Below are positions 29,717 to 37,522 of a stretch of DNA of 64,000 nucleotides, piece after piece (position 1 is the first letter of the stretch; every line of letters starts with the position of its first letter). The DNA is from Hymenobacter siberiensis. GTDB taxonomy: Bacteria > Bacteroidota > Bacteroidia > Cytophagales > Hymenobacteraceae. A program made the translations under genes and the position numbers. The notes beneath the pieces are model-generated. The model was given only the letters and a program-made list of their open reading frames with translations. It ran no database searches and had not been told where the DNA came from. The stretch covers positions 3,162,001 to 3,226,000 of the forward strand of contig NZ_JAHLZZ010000001.1 in NCBI RefSeq assembly GCF_018967845.1. Direction: 5' to 3'.

Positions 29717-30943
29717 TTAATTGCGCACCGCAATCAACAACCCCAACTCCTTATACCGCAAATTAAATTTCTTCGCAATCATCGCATTCGTCAGCGAGCC
29801 TCGGTAGATATACACGCCGCTGCGGAAATGCTCGTTGGTGAACAGCACTTCGTTGATGCCGCCGTGCTGGCTGATTTCCTGGAGGATGGGCGTGAAGATG
29901 TTGCTCAGCGCGTTGGTGGCGGTGCGGGGCACGCGGGAGGCGATGTTGGGCACGCAGTAGTGCACCACGTCGTATTTGCGGAAGATGGGGCTGCTGTGGC
30001 TGGTCATCTCGCTGGTTTCGAAGCAGCCGCCCTGGTCGATGCTCACGTCGATGATGACGGAGCCGGAGGCCATGCTGGCCACCATTTCCTCGGGCACCAT
30101 GAAGGGAATGCGGCCGTCTTCCACCGCCAGCGCGCCGATGACCACGTCGGCCCGGCGGATTTGCTGACTGAGCGCGAAGGTATCTAACGTACTGGTGTAG
30201 AGCTGCATGCCCAGGTTGTGCTTGAGGCGGCGCAGCTTGTAGAGGTGGTTGTCGAACACCTTCACTTCGGCCCCGAGGCCGGTGGCGGCGCGGGCGGCAT
30301 ACTCGGCCACCGTGCCGGCCCCGAGAATGACCACCTGCGACGGCGGCACGCCCGTGATGCCACCCAGAATAATGCCCTTGCCCTCGTTGGAACGGGCCAG
30401 GTATTCGGCCGCAATCAGCATCACCGTCGAGCCTGCGATTTCGCTCATGGCGCGTACCACGGGGCGGGCGCCGCTGGGGTCTTTCATCAGCTCGAAGCCG
30501 ATGGCGTTGATTTTTTTGCGCGAGAGGGCCGAAATGTATTCCTGCGTCATGGAGCCCATCTGGAGGGCCGAAATCAGGGTTTGGCCGGAGTGCAGCAGCT
30601 CAATTTCTTCGAGCGTGGGCGGGGCCACTTTCAGCAGAATATCGGCTTTGAACACCTCCTCGGTGGAGTAGGCAATCTGCGCTCCGGCTTCGGAGTAGTC
30701 GTGGTCGGCGTACTTGCTGGGCTCGCCCGCACCGGCTTCCATCACTACCTCGTGGCCGGCCGAAACAAGGTGATGCACGGCTTCGGGCGTGAGGCCGAGG
30801 CGGTTTTCCTGGAGCGAGGTTTCGCGCGGCATCCCGATGAAGAGCTTCCGCTTGCGCGTTTCCACGGCCAGCATCGATTCCTGCGTGAAATAGGCACGGC
30901 TGGTGGCCAAGGACTCAAAACCGGAGGGTAGCTGCTCGGGCAT
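29717..30943 (-). CDS. ald: Alanine dehydrogenase
   Basis: NAD-dependent interconversion of L-alanine and pyruvate plus ammonia. 408 residues; the core begins at KLFIGMPRETSLQENRLGLTPEAV, preceded by about 33 extra residues often seen in Bacteroidota members. Visible: the substrate-site region HEVVMEAGAGEPSKYADHDY, LQMGSMTQEYISAL, the nucleotide-binding VVILGAGTVAEYAARAATGLGAEVKVFD and IIDVSIDQGGCFETSEMTSHSSPIFRKYDVVHYCVPN. Its leader overlaps an AT-rich inverted repeat (30951-31049) that also forms the end of tsaE. An alternative ATG at residue 24 would give a length nearer to other families. Confidence 0.92.
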   Translation of the reverse strand: MPEQLPSGFESLATSRAYFTQESMLAVETRKRKLFIGMPRETSLQENRLGLTPEAVHHLVSAGHEVVMEAGAGEPSKYADHDYSEAGAQIAYSTEEVFKADILLKVAPPTLEEIELLHSGQTLISALQMGSMTQEYISALSRKKINAIGFELMKDPSGARPVVRAMSEIAGSTVMLIAAEYLARSNEGKGIILGGITGVPPSQVVILGAGTVAEYAARAATGLGAEVKVFDNHLYKLRRLKHNLGMQLYTSTLDTFALSQQIRRADVVIGALAVEDGRIPFMVPEEMVASMASGSVIIDVSIDQGGCFETSEMTSHSSPIFRKYDVVHYCVPNIASRVPRTATNALSNIFTPILQEISQHGGINEVLFTNEHFRSGVYIYRGSLTNAMIAKKFNLRYKELGLLIAVRN

Positions 30944-30950
30944 TACTGAA

Positions 30951-31049
30951 AATTAAAAATTATAAATCAAGAATTAAAAGTTACCAACAATCAATAATAG
31001 CTAAGCGAACTGGAAGCCATTTTTAATTATTAATTTATAATTTTTAATT
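30951..31049. repeat. AT-rich inverted repeat
   Basis: Perfect 17-base arms AATTAAAAATTATAAAT (30951-30967) and its complement (31033-31049). The right arm encodes the last residues of TsaE (ELKIIN) and its stop codon. Confidence 0.7.
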
Positions 31050-31467
31050 CAATTTCCCGGGTTTCATCCGGCAATACCAACACGCGCACTTCGAGGTAGG
31101 GCACGGGCAAAAGAGCCGCCACGCGGACTGGCCATTCTACCAAACAAAGATACCCGGAATCGAGGTACTCCGTTGCGCCCATCTGCTCGGCTTCGGCGAT
31201 GGAGTCAATCCGGTAGAAGTCGAAGTGGTAAATAGGCGTGTCGCGGGCATCGCGGTACTCGTTTACCAGGGAGAATGTGGGGCTGCTGACGTCATCGACG
31301 ACGCCCAGCGCGCCAGCCAGCGCCCGAATGAGGGTGGTTTTGCCCGCCCCCATCTCGCCCTGAAAGGCCACCACCGGGCAGCCGGCTTCGGCAATGGCCG
31401 CCTGCAGGCGGGTAGCGGCGGCGGGCAGGGCCGCCAGCGAAGGAACGGTGAGGATAAGGGGATGCAT
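31030..31467 (-). CDS. tsaE: tRNA threonylcarbamoyladenosine protein TsaE
   Basis: ATPase that works with TsaB, TsaC and TsaD to make t6A at position 37 of ANN-decoding tRNAs. 145 residues, normal size. Walker A is VVAFQGEMGAGKTTLIRAL; VSSPTFSLVNEY and YHFDFYRID are family marks, and LVEWP holds the conserved Glu/Trp near the end. The final six residues come from an AT-rich dispersed repeat, so the natural C-terminus may have been altered. It is divergent from the TonB-dependent receptor gene, with 215 bases between. Confidence 0.92.
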   Translation of the reverse strand: MHPLILTVPSLAALPAAATRLQAAIAEAGCPVVAFQGEMGAGKTTLIRALAGALGVVDDVSSPTFSLVNEYRDARDTPIYHFDFYRIDSIAEAEQMGATEYLDSGYLCLVEWPVRVAALLPVPYLEVRVLVLPDETREIELKIIN

Positions 31468-31682
31468 TGGGCGAAAATACCGCCGTAAAGGCAGAAATGG
31501 CTAGCTTTTTTTGGAATATCGCCGGCTCAACTACACCTTTACACTTTGGCGGGGCCGCTAAGCAGTTCATCCCAAAGACTATATCCCTAGCTTTCGCAAT
31601 GCGGGCCTGGTGCCCGCCGGCAATCGACCGGGAGATTCTGCTTCCCAACTCCTTCCTCAGATTTCTACCCAATCGCTACCCG

Positions 31683-34142
31683 ATGCCCCACTTTTACCCG
31701 CGCTGGTCTGGCAAAGGCACAACTGGTTTTTACCCGTTGATGCTCGCCGGAATCAGTTGTTTCGCACCATTAGCCGCCCAGGCCCAGAGCCGCTCCACGC
31801 TGAGCGGGACCGTGAGCAGCGCTGCGGGCTCGCCCGTGGAATTTGCCACCGTGACCCTGCACCGCGCCACCGATTCGGTGGCCGTAAAATCGGAGCTCAG
31901 CGACGTGCAGGGCCGGTTCCAGCTGGAGGCGGCTACGGGTGGCTCCTACCGGGTTTCGGTGGCGCAGGTGGGCTTTGCCCGGTACTGGAGCCCGGTGTAT
32001 GCCCTGCCGGTGGCCGGCCTGGCCGTGCCGGTTATCCGCCTGGCAACCAGCAAGGCTACTACCCTGAAGGAAGTGACCGTAACGGCCCGCAAGCCCCTGT
32101 TTGAGCACCTGGCCGACCGCACCGTGGTGAACGTAGCCGACAGCCCGCTCACGGCCAGGGCCACCACGCTAGAGGTGCTGACCCGCGCGCCGGGCGTGAC
32201 CATGGCCGGGGATAATATCATGAGCCTGCGCGGCCGGCTGGGCCTGTTGGTGGTCATCGATGGCAAGCGCGTGCCCCTCACCGGCGCGGAGCTGGCCGAC
32301 TACCTCAGGGCTCTGCCCGCCGAGCAGCTGCAAAGCATTGACCTGATTACCAACCCGCCGGCGCAGTACGACGCCCAGGGCGGCGCGGGCGTGATTGACA
32401 TCCACCTGAAAAAGGACCAGCGCCTGGGCACCAACGGCAGCGCCAACGCCAGCTACGGGCGGGGGGAGTACGGCAAATTTACGGGGGGCTTCGGACTCAA
32501 CCACCGGCGCAAACGCCTGAACCTGTACGGCAACTATGCTTACACCGACCGGCACGGGTTTGTGCGGGTCGATTTCAACCGGCAGTTTGGCACTACGGCG
32601 CTGCTGCCGGCAGCCAGCAGCGTGCAGGCCAACGAGCAGCTGTCGTGGCTGCGCTCGCACAGCGGGAAAGTTGGGCTGGATTTGACGCTTTCCAAACGCA
32701 CGCAGCTCGGCGTTTCGGCCACCGCGCTGGCCAGCCAGACCACCAACACGACCACCAATCAGACCCAGCTCTACAACGCGGCCGGCGAGGCGGCCGACCA
32801 TTATTCTGCGGCGGTAGCGCAGGACATTAACCGGCCCAACGGCAGCGCCAACCTGAACCTGCGCCACGCCTTCGCCGACTCGGCCACGGCCGCCGTCCTC
32901 ACCGCCGACGCCGACTACGCCCGCTACCACACCACCCGCCTGATGGCGCTGAATACGTATTTCGACGCGCCCGCGCTGCCTTCCACCCTGCTCACCGGCG
33001 ACCAGCGCAACAACCTGAGCATTGGGGCGGCGAAGGTTGATTTCAGCCTGCCCCTGCCCCACCGAGCGCGCCTGGAAACCGGCGCGAAAGTGACCCGGGT
33101 AAAAACCGATAACGACGCCGTTTTTTGGTACAATGGCGCATTCAGCCCGGCTCTTTCGAGCAGCTTTCAGTACCGCGAAAACGTGAATGCCGCGTATGTC
33201 AGCCTGAAGGGTACTGCCGCCCAAACCACCTGGCAGGCGGGCCTGCGCGCCGAGCAGACCAATACGCAGGCCGATTTCACGGGCGAAACCAGCCGTGAGC
33301 GGCACTACCTCAACCTGTTTCCCAGCGCCACGGTGCAGCGCACGCTCAGCGCCCGGCACGCGCTGGGCCTGGCCGTGGCCCGGCGCATCGACCGGCCCAA
33401 CTACACGCAGCTGAACCCGTTGCGGACTTACCTCGACGCAACTTCCTATAGCGCCGGCAACCCCGATTTGGTGGCCCAGACCAGCTATTCGGTCGAGCTG
33501 ACGCACACCTACCGCCAGAAGTTCATCAGCGCCCTGGCCTACGCCCGCACCGACCAACCCATTGTGAACGTGGTGCTGCCCGCCCCCGACGGCGGCCGCC
33601 TGGTGGTGAACCGCAACGTGAACCTGAGCACCCTGCACAACTACAGCCTCACCCTCACCGCACCCCTGGAGCTCAGCAAATGGTGGACGCTCTACGCCAA
33701 CGGCACCTTCTACTACGCGCGCTACGTGGGCTACCTGGCCGGCACTGCCCTCGACCGGGGCCAGCTGGCCTGCACCCTCACTGCCAACAACAGCTTCACG
33801 ATGCCCAACGGCTGGTCGGCCGACGTGAGCGGGCTCTACGAGTCACGGGAAGTGTATGGTTTTGAGGCCATCCGGCCACGCGGCCAGGTAGCGGCGGGGC
33901 TGCAAAAAAGCATCTGGAAAAAACAGGGCACCCTGCGCCTGAACGCGGCCGATATTTTCTACACCACGCCCCTGCACATCACCTCCACCTACGCCAGCTT
34001 CACCGAAACCTTTTTTACCCGACAGGACTCGCGGGTGGTTACGGCGGCCCTCACCTACCGTTTAGGCAGCAGCAGCGTGACGGCCGCCCGCAAGCGCGCC
34101 GCCGGGGCCGACGAGGAGCTGCGCCGCGCCGCCGGACAGTAG
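31683..34142 (+). CDS. TonB-dependent outer-membrane beta-barrel receptor
   Basis: 819 residues from ATG at 31683 (MPHFYPRW) with a signal peptide ending SCFAPLAAQAQ. Residues about 30-115 are a carboxypeptidase-regulatory-like domain (STLSGTVSSAAGSPVEFATVTLHRATD). A plug follows (TLKEVTVTARKPLFEHLADRTVVNVADSP, VLTRAPGVTM, QSIDLITNPPAQYDAQGGAGVIDIHLKK). A large barrel ends TYRLGSSSVTAAR plus a short polar tail. This is the OMP_b-brl_3 type rather than a SusC; no susD lies beside it. The ligand is unknown. The tail after the last strand (AARKRAAGADEELRRAAGQ) is unusual for a barrel that should end in an aromatic residue. The frame open upstream to 31467 is intergenic. Confidence 0.85.
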   Translation: MPHFYPRWSGKGTTGFYPLMLAGISCFAPLAAQAQSRSTLSGTVSSAAGSPVEFATVTLHRATDSVAVKSELSDVQGRFQLEAATGGSYRVSVAQVGFARYWSPVYALPVAGLAVPVIRLATSKATTLKEVTVTARKPLFEHLADRTVVNVADSPLTARATTLEVLTRAPGVTMAGDNIMSLRGRLGLLVVIDGKRVPLTGAELADYLRALPAEQLQSIDLITNPPAQYDAQGGAGVIDIHLKKDQRLGTNGSANASYGRGEYGKFTGGFGLNHRRKRLNLYGNYAYTDRHGFVRVDFNRQFGTTALLPAASSVQANEQLSWLRSHSGKVGLDLTLSKRTQLGVSATALASQTTNTTTNQTQLYNAAGEAADHYSAAVAQDINRPNGSANLNLRHAFADSATAAVLTADADYARYHTTRLMALNTYFDAPALPSTLLTGDQRNNLSIGAAKVDFSLPLPHRARLETGAKVTRVKTDNDAVFWYNGAFSPALSSSFQYRENVNAAYVSLKGTAAQTTWQAGLRAEQTNTQADFTGETSRERHYLNLFPSATVQRTLSARHALGLAVARRIDRPNYTQLNPLRTYLDATSYSAGNPDLVAQTSYSVELTHTYRQKFISALAYARTDQPIVNVVLPAPDGGRLVVNRNVNLSTLHNYSLTLTAPLELSKWWTLYANGTFYYARYVGYLAGTALDRGQLACTLTANNSFTMPNGWSADVSGLYESREVYGFEAIRPRGQVAAGLQKSIWKKQGTLRLNAADIFYTTPLHITSTYASFTETFFTRQDSRVVTAALTYRLGSSSVTAARKRAAGADEELRRAAGQ

Positions 34143-34270
34143 CGCCTGCGGCTGAATAAAAAGAAGAAAGTGCGAGCACATCGAGCCGCTATCCAGGTTC
34201 TTCATTTTATTAAGCGCAACGTCTTTTACCTTCGTGGGCCGAAGCGGCATTCATTTCTCCGTTTTCCCCT

Positions 34271-35527
34271 ATGCAAGTATCCAAGATGGCAGCCGGCCTT
34301 ATCGGCTCCGAAATTATTCGAATTGGCAACCAGGTAAGCGAGCAGGTGCGCCAGGGCGCGAACATCTGCAACCTGACCATTGGTGATTTTGACTCCAAAA
34401 TTTTTCCGATTCCGGCCGGTCTCACCGCTGGCATTATCGCGGCCTACCAGGCCGGCATGACCAACTACCCGCCCGCCGCCGGCATGGGCGAGCTGCGCGA
34501 CAGCGTATCGGCCTTCCTGAAAATCCGCCAGGGCCTGGAGTACGGCCCCAATGACATTCTGATTGCCGGCGGCTCGCGGCCGCTCATCTACGCCACCTAC
34601 CGTGCTTTGCTGGACGAAGGCGACAAAGCTATTTTCCCGCTGCCCAGCTGGAACAACAACCACTACTGCCACCTTGTAGGAGCCACGCCGGTCGCCGTAC
34701 CCACGCTGCCCGAAAACGACTTCATGCCCACGGCCGCCGACCTGGCCCCGCACGTGGCCGGTGCCACGCTGCTGGCCCTGTGCTCGCCGCTGAATCCCAC
34801 CGGCACCTTATTCACCAAGGAAGGCCTGGAAGAGATATGCGACCTGGTGATTGCTGAAAACAAGCGCCGTGGTCCCGACGAAAAGCCGCTCTACATCCTC
34901 TACGACCAGATTTACTGGCTCCTCACCTTTGGCGATGCTAAGCACTTCGACCCCGTAAGCCTGCGCCCCGAGCTGCGCGATTACGTCATCTACATCGACG
35001 GTACTTCCAAGTGCTTTGCCGCCACTGGCGTACGCGTGGGCTATAGCTTCGGGCCAACCGGCATTATCGAGAAGATGAAGTCCATCCTGGGCCACGTTGG
35101 GGCCTGGGCTCCTAAAGCCGAACAGGTGGCCATGGGTAAATTCCTGCCCCAGACCGCCGCCGTTGATGAGTTCCTGACCAGCATTAAAGACCGCCTGCAA
35201 AGCTCCCTGACCGCGCTGTTCGAAGGCTTGAAGGAGCTGAAAGCTCAGGGCTACCCCGTCGATGCCGTGGTTCCCGCCGGGGCCATCTACCTCACCGCCA
35301 AAATCGACGTGCTGGGCCGCACCGCCCCCGACGGCACCGTGCTCACCACCACCGCCGAGCTCACCTCCTACCTCATCGCCGAGGCCAAGCTGGCGCTAGT
35401 GCCGTTCTCGGCCTTTGGCTCGCCGGCCACCGAGCCGTGGTTCCGCGCCTCGGTGGGCGCTGAGACGGTGGATTCGATTACGTCGGCGTTGCCACGTTTG
35501 AAGGCGGCGTTGGATAAGTTGAAGTAG
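34271..35527 (+). CDS. PLP-dependent class I/II aminotransferase
   Basis: 418 residues, fold type I. Substrate-side GDFDSKIFPIPAGL replaces the usual G-x-P motif of aspartate aminotransferases. LCSPLNPTGTLF and ILYDQIYWLLTF give the PLP-ring Asn and Asp/Tyr. DGTSKCFAATGVRVGYSFGP holds the Schiff-base lysine near residue 246. PWFRASVGAETVDSI contains the carboxylate-binding Arg. This matches the Bacteroidota group annotated as aspartate aminotransferase-like; the exact amino acid is not determined. A hairpin follows the stop. Confidence 0.88.
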   Translation: MQVSKMAAGLIGSEIIRIGNQVSEQVRQGANICNLTIGDFDSKIFPIPAGLTAGIIAAYQAGMTNYPPAAGMGELRDSVSAFLKIRQGLEYGPNDILIAGGSRPLIYATYRALLDEGDKAIFPLPSWNNNHYCHLVGATPVAVPTLPENDFMPTAADLAPHVAGATLLALCSPLNPTGTLFTKEGLEEICDLVIAENKRRGPDEKPLYILYDQIYWLLTFGDAKHFDPVSLRPELRDYVIYIDGTSKCFAATGVRVGYSFGPTGIIEKMKSILGHVGAWAPKAEQVAMGKFLPQTAAVDEFLTSIKDRLQSSLTALFEGLKELKAQGYPVDAVVPAGAIYLTAKIDVLGRTAPDGTVLTTTAELTSYLIAEAKLALVPFSAFGSPATEPWFRASVGAETVDSITSALPRLKAALDKLK

Positions 35528-35564
35528 CTTATTGCCGGCTAAAAGAGCGGTAGTATGACACGAA

Positions 35565-35603
35565 ATGGTGCGACGAAGCCCGGTGGGCAATTCGTCGCAC
35601 CAT
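35565..35603 (+). terminator. Hairpin after the aminotransferase
   Basis: Perfect 13-base arms ATGGTGCGACGAA / TTCGTCGCACCAT with a 13-base loop, then CTGCTTTT; 37 bases past the stop. Confidence 0.6.
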
Positions 35604-35691
35604 CTGCTTTTGAGCCATTGCCAAAAGGAAGCCCCTTCCCCGCTAAAATCAGGGATATAAAAAGGAGGTACGGTGCCGCTTTGAGATGCCT

Positions 35692-35764
35692 GCCGCCAAA
35701 ACCCACGCAGCCCCGCCGGGACGCCTTTCAGGGGCCCTGGCGGGGCTGCGTGGGTTTTGGCGGC
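35692..35764. repeat. Perfect 26-base-arm inverted repeat
   Basis: Arms at 35692-35717 and 35739-35764 are exact complements (outer bases GCCGCCAAAACCCACGCAG), with a 21-base spacer. It would form a very stable hairpin, and directly abuts the heptad minisatellite. The stretch 35604-36195 has no gene. Confidence 0.85.
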
Positions 35765-35777
35765 TTGTGTTGTTGTT

Positions 35778-35861
35778 GCTTGGTGCTTGGTGCTGGTTGC
35801 TTGGTGCTGGTTGCTTGGTGCTGGTTGCTTGGTGCTGGTTGCTGGTTGCTGGTTGCTGGTT
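35778..35861. repeat. Heptad minisatellite, 12 units
   Basis: Twelve contiguous 7-base units alternating GCTTGGT and GCTGGTT, 84 bases without interruption. The unit length is not a multiple of three and no credible gene contains it, so it is probably a replication-slippage tract. Confidence 0.9.
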
Positions 35862-35883
35862 TAATAGGACTTACACAGAAATA

Positions 35884-35997
35884 GTCGTATGCTCCGGTTC
35901 GACCGCCCTAGGCGGTCCAACCGGTTGTCGTGCGGACGAAATCGGGGGTGCTTCGACCGGTCGGACCGCCTAGGGCGGTCGGACCGGAGCGTACGAC
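35884..35997. repeat. Composite GGCGGTC palindrome repeat
   Basis: Two GACCGCC..GGCGGTC palindromes (around 35901-35917 and 35962-35982) lie inside an outer inverted pair GTCGTA(T)GCTCCGG / CCGGAGC(G)TACGAC. Same family as 25231-25273 and 55908-56040. Confidence 0.7.
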
Positions 35998-36195
35998 TAC
36001 TTCGGCACAACTGCATACAGCAGTTTTCGCGCTACTGTCCGGCCCTGTACACCAGCTTGGAAGCCGCTCTAAAACGCCGTTTTCCGGACAACACAGTTAC
36101 GTCGCGACAGCTCAATAAACCGGGAATTCAACGACTCCATTTTTCAGATTATCGTCTAACAAATAGAGTGCTGATGGTTTTCAATTTTTCACAAT

Positions 36196-36272
36196 ATACT
36201 GATTATCAATTACATAATAACTGTTTTATCTTTTGGCACTTCCTTGGCCTTGCCCCGGCCAAACGAACTACC
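36196..36272 (+). promoter_or_regulatory. Sigma-54-like promoter P1 of EPS locus 1
   Basis: ATACTGATTATCA (36196-36208), then TGGCAC (36234-36239), five bases, TGGC (36245-36248), keeping the GG (-24) and GC (-12) doublets ten bases apart as sigma-54 sites require; consensus -12 is TTGC. An inverted TTGGCC...GGCCAA and CAAACGAA follow. The whole block is repeated at 41164-41243 with the same 38-base spacing between element and -24 box. Confidence 0.6.
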
Positions 36273-36857
36273 ATGCTTAACAAAACCGAAAAAATATTCC
36301 TGGTCGACGACGACCCTTATTGCCGCTGTTTGATAGAGCACGCGGTGCGCAGCCACGGCTTTAGTGACGTGCACCTGTTTGAAAGCGGCGGGGCCTGCCT
36401 GGATGCGCTCATCGAGGAACCAGACATCATTTTTCTGGACCAGAGCATGGGCAGCGTGTCAGGCACCGACGCCCTGCGGGCCATTAAGCGCTTCAACCCT
36501 GACACCTATGTGGTGCTCGTGAGTGGGCAGCGCCACGTGCAGGTAGCCGTGGACTCGCTCAAGCTCGGGGCGTTCGACTACGTGGTGAAGGACGACCATC
36601 TCACCACCCGGCTCATCACGGTACTCGACAAAATTGGCGCGGTGAGCCAGCTGCTGGCCCAGCGCCAGGCGCCCCAGCCCTCGCGGCTCAAGGCCTTTTT
36701 CTCTTCCTTTTCCAAGCCGGCACCCGTGGTGGGTGCGCCTTCCCTTTCCAATGCCCCTCATGATTCAACTAGTACACCTTCGCGGCCCACTGGGTCTGAG
36801 TCTCTTGCTCGTACTTGGCTTGCTGAGCAGCTGCACCCAAAACCTGTTCACTACTAA
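36273..36857 (+). CDS. Response regulator heading EPS locus 1
   Basis: 194 residues from ATG at 36273 (MLNKTEKIFLVDDDPYC). A single REC domain, residues 1-122, has acidic D12-D14, phospho-acceptor D56 (IIFLDQSMGSVSG), S84 and K106 (YVVKDD). The last 70 residues are Ser/Pro/Gln-rich and probably unstructured; their codons overlap the start of the next gene in another frame by about 107 bases. It is the first gene after promoter P1, and so likely tunes polysaccharide output, but it lacks the AAA+ and DNA-binding domains of a sigma-54 activator. The open frame upstream to 35889 is repeat DNA and is not used. Confidence 0.82.
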   Translation: MLNKTEKIFLVDDDPYCRCLIEHAVRSHGFSDVHLFESGGACLDALIEEPDIIFLDQSMGSVSGTDALRAIKRFNPDTYVVLVSGQRHVQVAVDSLKLGAFDYVVKDDHLTTRLITVLDKIGAVSQLLAQRQAPQPSRLKAFFSSFSKPAPVVGAPSLSNAPHDSTSTPSRPTGSESLARTWLAEQLHPKPVHY

Positions 36858-37512
36858 AAAGGCGCTGCCGGCACCCAGCACCCTCGACGTGGGCCCGGCC
36901 TACCAGTACCACCTGCGCAGGGACGATAAAGTCAGCCTCAGCGTGTGGGACCACGAGGAGCTGAGCGTGGGCTCCATCTACGGGCACTACAGCGTGAACG
37001 AAATAGAGGGCAAATGGCTGCTAGTGGACGCTACCGGCGGCCTGAACGTGCCCAAGGTGGGCTCCTACCACGTGGAGGGCCTTACGGTGCCCGAGGCGGA
37101 GGAAATGCTGGAGAAAGTGCTGAGCAAGTGGATTGTGAACCCGCAGCTGACTCTGAAAGTACTGAACATGGAAGCCACCGTGCTCGGTGAAGTGGGCATT
37201 CCCGGCAAGCAGCGCTTTGAGAAGGAGCGCAACACCCTGGTGGAGGTGCTGGGCAAGGCCGGCGACTTTGGCGCCTACGCCGACAAGCGCCATGTGAAAG
37301 TGCTGCGCCAGGATGCCACCGGCACCAAAACCACAGAAGTCGACCTGACCCAGCTCAGCAACTTCGAGCGCAACAACCTGGTGATTTTGCCCGGTGATGT
37401 GGTGTACGTACCGGCCAAAAACGGCAAGCAGTTTGACCGCAAAGCGCCGTCGGTGCTGGGCATTGCTTCCATCGTGAGCACCATTCTCATTCTCACCCGC
37501 TTCTTTTTATAA
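36751..37512 (+). CDS. Polysaccharide export lipoprotein (Wza/BexD-like)
   Basis: 253 residues from ATG at 36751 (36760 is an alternative). Lipoprotein signal LSLLLVLGLLSSC, Cys at about 29. The Poly_export domain (YQYHLRRDDKVSLSVWDHEELS...LVDATGGLNVPKVGSYHVEGLTVPEAEEMLEKVL) is followed by a SLBB-type region (EATVLGEVGIPGKQRFEKERNTLVEVLGKAGDFGAYADKRHVKVLR) and a C-terminal hydrophobic helix (VLGIASIVSTILILTRFFL), as in outer-membrane export channels that cross the membrane by a C-terminal helix. The start lies inside the regulator gene, so translation may be coupled. The Wzc-like partner follows after ten bases. Confidence 0.88.
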   Translation: MPLMIQLVHLRGPLGLSLLLVLGLLSSCTQNLFTTKKALPAPSTLDVGPAYQYHLRRDDKVSLSVWDHEELSVGSIYGHYSVNEIEGKWLLVDATGGLNVPKVGSYHVEGLTVPEAEEMLEKVLSKWIVNPQLTLKVLNMEATVLGEVGIPGKQRFEKERNTLVEVLGKAGDFGAYADKRHVKVLRQDATGTKTTEVDLTQLSNFERNNLVILPGDVVYVPAKNGKQFDRKAPSVLGIASIVSTILILTRFFL

Positions 37513-37522
37513 TCTCATTACA

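Noticed and set aside
32169-33638. 489-codon minus-strand frame opposite the TonB-dependent receptor
   Set aside because: Antisense shadow of a beta-barrel gene; no recognisable domain.
35766-35973. Protein-coding reading of the heptad minisatellite (LLGAWCWLL repeats)
   Set aside because: The unit is not a multiple of three, the frame runs into a palindromic repeat and has no start context.
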